Position numbers and translations under genes: made by a program. The notes under the pieces were generated by a model that was given only the letters and a program-made list of their open reading frames with translations, searched no databases and was not told the DNA's origin. From Balaenoptera acutorostrata (lineage: Eukaryota; Chordata; Mammalia; Artiodactyla; Balaenopteridae), in assembly GCF_949987535.1 (NCBI RefSeq), contig NC_080075.1, positions 1,054,001 through 1,118,000 on the forward strand: a DNA stretch of 64,000 bases, in the 5' to 3' direction. Of the stretch, positions 41,247-49,200 are shown piece after piece (the stretch's first letter is position 1; every line of letters starts with the position of its first letter).

Positions 41247-44200
41247 AGAAGACAAACCGCAGACTGGGAGGAGACACTTGCAAAATATGTAGCTGACAAA
41301 GGGCTTGTATCTAGAATATATGAAGCACTGTTTCAACTAAATACTATAAGAAATAACCCAGTAAAAGTTGGGCAAAAACCTGAATGGTAAATTTGCCAAA
41401 GAAGATACAGGAATTGCAAATAAGCACAAGAAATGATACTCAGCTTCGTGAGTCATGAGGGAAATGCAAATAAAACCACAAGGAGATAGCAGTACACTCC
41501 CCCGAAAGGCCAAAACTGGAAAACATCAACCGTGCCAAGTGTGGCTGAGGATGTGGAGAAAACGGACCCTCAAACGCTGCCGGTGGGAACACGAAATGGT
41601 ACAGCCTCTTTGGAAAACCGTTTAGCCGTTTCTCCAGATATTAAGTGTGTGCCCACCAAACAACCCCACCATTCCACCCAAGAGAAATGAAAGCACAGGA
41701 CTTGTATGCGAATGTTCACGCAGCTTCATCTGAAACGGCCAAGAGCTGGGCACCACTCAACGGGCAACCAACAAACGCAGTAAATCCATAAGCGGAAGGT
41801 GACTCAGCAGTAAAATGAATGATACTGACTCCTGCACCACGGACGAGTCTTAAAATAACGATGCTGAGTTAAAGGAGCCTAAAGAAAACAAAGGGTACGT
41901 GACCGAATGGTTCTATTTATACACAACTCCAGAAAATGCAAGAGCATCCAGAGCGACCAGCTGCCTAGGGATGTGGGAGGGCTACAAATGCAGGCAGGGA
42001 CTTGAGGACGAGGAGGACGCGCGTGACCTTGACTCTGCGTACGTGTCAACACTGACCAAGCTGCACATTAAACTGTGCATCTACTGAGGCCCATTCGTTT
42101 CACCTCAATAAAGCTGTTTCTAAAAAACTGCACACTGGAATGATCTTTAACCTTTGAAAAAACCACTGCTGTGGGTGGGATTCTGTCCCCTAAAAAGACG
42201 TGTTGAGGGACTTGCCTGGTGGCTCAGTGGTTAAGAATCCGCCTGCCAATGCAGGAGACACGGGTTCGAGCCCTGGTCCAGGAAGATCCCACATGCCGCG
42301 GAGCAACTAAACCCGTGTGCCACAACTACTGAGCCTGCACTCTAGAACCCGTGAGCCACAACTACTGAGCCCATGTGCCACAACTACTGAGCCCGCATGC
42401 TGCAACTACTGAAGCCCGCACGCCTAGAGCCCGTGCTCCGCAACAAGAGAAGCCACTGCAATGAGAAGCCCGTGCACCGCAACGAAGAAGTCCCCACTCA
42501 CCACAACTAGAGAAAGCCTGCGTGCAGCAATGAAGACCCAATGCAGCCAAAAAATAAAATAAATAAATTAAAAAAAAATTTTTTTTTAAATAAGAAAGCT
42601 GCAGTGTATCATGCAGACACCATTGTTAGGGCTCCTACTACAAAAGACATGTTGAAGTCCTGACCCTGGTACCTGTGAACATGACCTTATTGGAAGTGGA
42701 GTCTCTGCAGATGTAATTAAGGCACAAGCTGAGGTCACACTGGAGCAGGTGGGCCCAACTCCCATGTGACTGGTGTCCTTACAAGAGGAGACACACATAC
42801 AGAGGAGGACGCCACATGGAGACAGAGCCACGTGAGAGAGGCCAGGGTGGGGTGATGCCCCACAAGCCAGACACACAGCCCTGCAGCTGACATCAGAGGC
42901 ATGAGGAGAGCTGCCACGCTGATTTCTGACCCTAAGTCTCCAGAACTGAGAGACCAAACATCTCTGCCGTCTGAAGCCTCCCAGGGTGTGGTACTTGTTA
43001 CCACAGCTCTAAGAAGCTAATGCAACCACTGTTTCACATTAATTCATAATTCATAATATTAATTTCATAATTCATATTAGTTAACTTATTTAATGATTGT
43101 TTCTAAAAGTAGATTTTATGTAAGAGAATATTTGTCTAAAGTCTGTTTTAATCACAGAATGGCCACTGGGTCGCACAGATACACAATTAAATGGCTGTGT
43201 TTCCAAGATATATAAATACATATAAAATAAATAGCACTGTTTCATTTTAATAGCATCTCTCCAAAGTACTATAAAGCACACGTTTTAGCCAATTGTAATT
43301 TTTTTTGTTTTTATAAGTGATTTATAACTGATACATCAAGTTTTGTTTTTCTTTTAACCTACAGAAAAGCAATTTATAATGATTAAAATCTTGGCATTTA
43401 ATTGCCATAGTAAATCATTTAGAAAACTTTATGTGAGTGACAGCAAATTTACAAATTGACTCTGCTGAGGCCAAGGTTCTCTCCCAAGGGTCTCTGAGCA
43501 GCACAGAGACACAGAACAGGACCTTCAACCCTTCAACCGTCCCTTTAACACACACTAACTTTAAGCATTAATACTATTTTTAATTTCAGCATATACCTCC
43601 TCAACTGTATGGAAATACTTTAGGTGACTGAGAGGAAAACATTTCCCTTCAGAAAATAAGCCTCCCAAAACCACTGAAGAAGGAAAACCGGAAGGTCACG
43701 GTCCATCCTTTGGTAGATACATCCCTCTGTGTGGGACATCAGAGGGATGGACATCAATTTAACTTACTCTCTCAGAGTCAAAGGGGTTTAACCTGGAATA
43801 AAAGAGGCACTTCGAAGCCAGTGTGCTTTCATTCCTTCAGGGAGGAGCAGACCCTGGGCAGGGATGGCTACCAGGCCCCGGGGTGGACGGTGGGGCCTGT
43901 GGCTTGGATTCAATTAAGGGGGGGCGGTGAGAAGGGTGAGGAAGGGGTGCCTGTAAAACCTGTTATTCCAACAGGGACACTTGTGTGTTACACATTTTTT
44001 ACAGTGAGATAATACTGGACACGTAACGTGCGAGTCTGAGGTGCACGGCTGCTGGTTTGACATGCTTAGTGTTGCTGTATAATCACCCCGGAGCATCAGT
44101 GACGCCTCCGTCACGCCACGTGGCACAGCCCTGCTGACTGCCGTCACCGTGCCGTGTGGCAGGCCTCCCTCCAGAGCTTGTTCATCCTCTAGTTGCAAGT

Positions 44201-46165
44201 CTGTGCCTTAAAACACCCCTCCCCAGGCCTCCACTCCCTGCCCCTGGTCCCCCTTCCACTCTGGTTTTAGATTCTGCATATAAGACAGAGAACATGCTGT
44301 CTGTCTTTCCCTGTCCGCCTCATTTCACTTGGCACTGTCAGAGCCCATCCTTGCTGTCCGGACTGGCTGGATTTCCTTCCTTCTCACGGCTGAATAGCAC
44401 TCCAGTGCGCGCGCGGGTGTGTATGTGCGCGCGCGTGTGTGTGTGTGTGAGAATTACACCCTTAAACACATTCGAGAAGGCGCTACTACCTTTCAAAAAC
44501 CAACACTGGGGGCTTCCCTGGTGGCGCAGTGGTTGAGAGTCTGCCTGCTAATGCAGGGTACACGGGTTCGAGCCCTGGTCTGGGAAGATCCCACATGCCA
44601 CGGAGCAGCTGGGCCCGTGAGCCACAACTGCTGAGCCTGCGCGTCTGGAGCCTGTGCCCCGCAACGGGAGGGGCCGTGATAGTGAAAGGCCCGCGCACTG
44701 CGATGAAGAGCGGTCCCCGCACCGCGATGAAGAGTGGCCCCCACTTGCCGTAACCAGAGAAAGCCCTCGCACGAACCGAAGACCCAACACAGCCAAAAAT
44801 AAAATAAAATAAATAAATAAAGTAGCTATTAAAAAAAAATGTATTCCATGTTTATAAAAAAACAAAAAAAACACCAACACTGGCCAGCTGACACCTCCTT
44901 GGACCAAAGAGAAGAAATACTTGCTATCGGTTGAGCTCACTGTTGGGAAGATTAAATGTGCTCTTGCTGAACTGTTAAATGAGGACAAACAAAATGGCCA
45001 AGCTGCAGTTTTATCCCTCTAATAGATTATGTTTCTAAAACTAAAATACAGACGCTGGTTTTTCAGTCAAAAGATGGGTACCCCAGATAATCGGCAAACA
45101 GCAGACAGGTTTGAAGGAAACGCTCCCCCAGCCCACCCCGGGCACCGGGACGGCCCAGTTCCCACCCGACAGGACGCTGAACCAAGGCCGGGAGCTGGGC
45201 CCCTTCACGGCCTGGGTCCTTCTCCCCCTTTCGGGACTGAGTTAAGAACAGAACCACGGAAGTTCTCACCACAGCGCCTGGCCCCCAGCAAGGGCTCAGT
45301 CAGCATGGGGGCCTGATCCGTGTTCCCTACTCTTAACCAAGCAAAGGCATCCTGCTGCTGGAAAATGACACCATCCCAGATCTAGAAGGACAGGAGATCC
45401 AAAGCCTTCCTTAACCGCCATAAAGTAAAGGTTACTTCTCTCTGCACCCCCTTCCTGGTCCTGGTAACCCAGCTCCACCAGGAAAAGCGCAGGAAAGCAC
45501 AGCACAAGCGAGTCCTCCCCAGTGAACTTCACAGAGGGGCCCAAATGCCAGCCGCCTCATCTGATCCCCCTTTGTTTCATGCAGGCGGGGGGAGGAGGGG
45601 GGCACAATTGAAGGAACAAGAGGGGAGGACCCAAGGGTCCTTGATCTGAGCTCGAGACCAGGGGGCGACTGCAGAGCCGGAGGCCAGACCCGTCTTTGTG
45701 GCCACAGCTCAGCTCGGGCACCACGGCAAGAACCCACCAGAGACCACGTGTACAAATACGCCTGCTGTATGTCAATAAAACTTTATTTGTGGACACTGAG
45801 TTTCATGTAATTTTCCTATGTCATGAAATATTTTTTTCCTTTTTTTCAACCATTTGAAAAATATAAAATCCATCCTGAGCTCGTGGGCCACCTAAGGGTC
45901 ATAATTCGCCAGCCCCTGGTCCTGCATTAAACTTCCTTTCTGAGCCAGCTGGCAAAGACTTGATTCTGAGATGTCCCCAGTTAGTTATAGACCCCATGTG
46001 TCTGAGGCAGAGCCAAGGTGACTCTGAGAATTTTTAACAGGGGGGTTGGGGGGAGGGGCTGTGGATCGCACAGGTGTGTTTTCCATTCAGGTTTCCTCAA
46101 AAAAAAAAAAAACTGTGTTTGGGTGCAGCACAATTTAAGAGGGAGAATAAATAGCTAAGGAGTAA

Positions 46166-46208
<43 letters not shown>

Positions 46209-49200
46209 CACATACACACACACACACACACACGGGTATATCTTGGATGGTATTTTCAGGCATCAGGCACTTTAGGAAAAAGGGTCCATGCCCGGGAAGG
46301 TACGAGGAACAGCTTCCGAGCCCACGGGGCGGGACAAGAGCTTCACTGAATGAACCCACGGCCAGAGCAGGAGGTCAGAAGTCCCGTCCCCGAATGAGGA
46401 GGTGGCACCAACGCTACCTGCACGCAGAGTCCTCAGGTTCACCTCCACGGAGGAAGGTGACATCTAGGGGTCTCTCAGGCATGTCAGGTTCCAGCCACAC
46501 TTAAGGACACGTTCTAGAGCTAAGAGGCTCCCGTCACACAACTTTTTCCTGTTGGGACAAAGTCTAAACGAGATGAACCGCCTGCCGTGACTCAGCCCTC
46601 AGGTGTGGAGGCTGACGGTCTGCTGTACAAAGCAAGGAAAGCACGTTTCAGGCTGTACTGGATACTTTGAAATAAAAATCGATACAGGCAGCGTTCTGTT
46701 CTAAACAGTTTGGAGTTTGAAGCCGGAAGCAGTTTCACCAACTCTTTTTTAATTTTTTTTTTTTTTGGCTGCGTTGGGTCTTCGTTGCTGTGCGCGGGCT
46801 TTCTCTAGTTGCGGCGAGTGGGGGCTACTCCTGGTTGCGGTGCGCGGGCTTCTCATTGCGGTGGCTTCTCTTGTTGTGGAGCACGGGCTCTAGGCGCACG
46901 GGCTTCAGTACTTGTAGCGTGTGGGCTTCAGCAGTTGTGGCTCACTGGCTCTAGAGCGCAGGCTCAGTAGTTGTGGCGCACGGGCTTAGTTGCTCCGTGG
47001 CATGTGGGATCTTCCCAGACCAGGGCTTGAACCCGTGTCCCCTGCATTGGCAGGTGGATTCTTAACCACTGCACCACCACGGAAGTCCTTCACTAACTCT
47101 TATGTGCTCTTTAAACACTTGTGTTCTGTTTCAGAGCACAGTCTTCAATTTAAACTTAAACATGTTTTCTGGCAGTGAGCACAGCCCTGTTAGTCTCTGA
47201 TGGTTTTTCTGCCAGAATCCATAAACGTGCTGAGAAAACGGTGTGTGAGTGAGGGGGTCAGAGTGGGAGTGGGTTTGTGCTACTTCGAGGTGCCCAATGT
47301 CACAGGTGCTCAGTCCAGCGACAGCTCCTGGGAGGAACACCTGCAGGTGACCCTCCAGGGCCCAGACGCCAGTGTCCCTGGGGCAGTCCTGAGTCTAATG
47401 TGGCCCAGCCTCAACGTGGCACACAGTAGGAGATGGATGAACAGTAGCCAAGTGAGTAATGCACGAGGTACCCTTCACCAGATGACAACGCCTGCCATCA
47501 AGCTGGTGGCGAGGGTTTGATGAGATAATAAACGACACTCAATAGCAGTAGTGATTTTTATCCTCCTTTTAAAGAGGAGCCACCTGAGTCCATCAAGGTT
47601 ATCTGCCTGACCCAGCAGCCTGAACTGGGCGTGTCTAACCTCAAAGTCACCCCTCCAGCTTCTATTACCTGAGGAACCCGATTTCATACTAAAAACAGGC
47701 TTCCTATAAAACTAGGCAAAAACCCTGACTCTCTAAATCGATAAAAGGCTTTTTTCCTGGCTGAGCTTGAAGTCCTAAAATAAGTAAATGGTCACTTCTC
47801 TGAACCTGGGGACAGAGACATGGCAGAAGCCTAAGCCCCTTCTAATCACCAGGGGACAATACAGCAGAAAAAGTGGAAAAATGGCTCCTCAACCCAAGGC
47901 AACAAGCAATACACCTTAAGAATGATTCTTCCTTCTGTAATTTAAACTCGAGACAAAACAAAACAACCTAGTTGTTTCAAAGGCTATTATGACTATATAG
48001 ATAACCAACTCCTCGCACATAACAGGTAATCTCATTCATGGGTACTTCTGCCACTGTCTGAAAATAAGTGAAAGTTGGCTGGTCTTGAATGTCATTTTAC
48101 ATATCTTATTTCTTTTAAAGTGAATTCCTTAGGACCCCGAATCTGAAATTTTAAAACTAGTTTTGGTAAGTTTTCACTCTTGGATCAAGAGCAGATTGGA
48201 GGCAATTTCAGGGGTCACGTCCACCCGTGCCCATCTGGTCAAGCAAGAGGGGGCTCAGTATTCTCACTAACCTCATACTTAAAATTTACCAAGTCAAACT
48301 CTGAAGCTTTAAAGTTCTGTTTAATCCAGTCAATCCAAAGTTAATACACTAATTGTAGCTAAGAGACACCCGATGTGGCAGGGAATAATTTCTAATAGTG
48401 TAAGTACCAGTACCAGCCAGAGTTAAAAATTTTCAAATAAACATCTCCCTCCCAAAGTACAGTTCCTGTTGTAAATTTGTAGACAAATTTAATATAAGTT
48501 TAAAGAGCTTCCTTGTCAATTTTTTCCTGTTAAGTTTAAAGAATTTAAAATAAACTCTAAAAGCGAATTTATAGGAGAAATAGAGAGAGAGAGAGGATAT
48601 AACTATTATATCCTCTCTCTCTCTATAAAACGTATCTATTCCTCTCACCACCTGAGTGGAACATTCAAACGCGTGGATCAAGTGTCCACAGAGGCACTGA
48701 GGTACCACCCAGCACGCGAGCGGGGACGAGGGTCCCTGCAGCCTGCTGTCAGCTCAGGGTCCCCACCCCTCGCGGCAAACACAGCAGTTTAAGCAACAGC
48801 TCAACGCGCAGGGGCTGCTCAGAACCTGTAACCTAAAAAAAATTCAACAGTGCTAAGAAAAACTAACACCGTGTTGTTTTCGGCCAATTAACGGTGGAAA
48901 CAGACACCCTCTAACCTTTTCAGTTAGAAAGGTCTCCCTCCCTCCCAGGTTACGTTCAAAAGTTGCCCTGCCTTCTTTTGTGAAATACATGTCAATACCG
49001 AAGAACACCCTGCCGCCCACCCAAGACACCACCCGCGACCCTCACCGTCAGGACGCAGAGAAAAATCCCTCTGAAACGCGCCCCGAGAAGCCCAAGCGAT
49101 GTGCCTTCCGCCAGCGGCGGGCAGGTCTAACCCTCCCTCTGCGAGCCTCGCCCTGGGGGTGCAGCGAGGCTGCGGGGCTGGGGAGCCGACGCCAGGGGCT

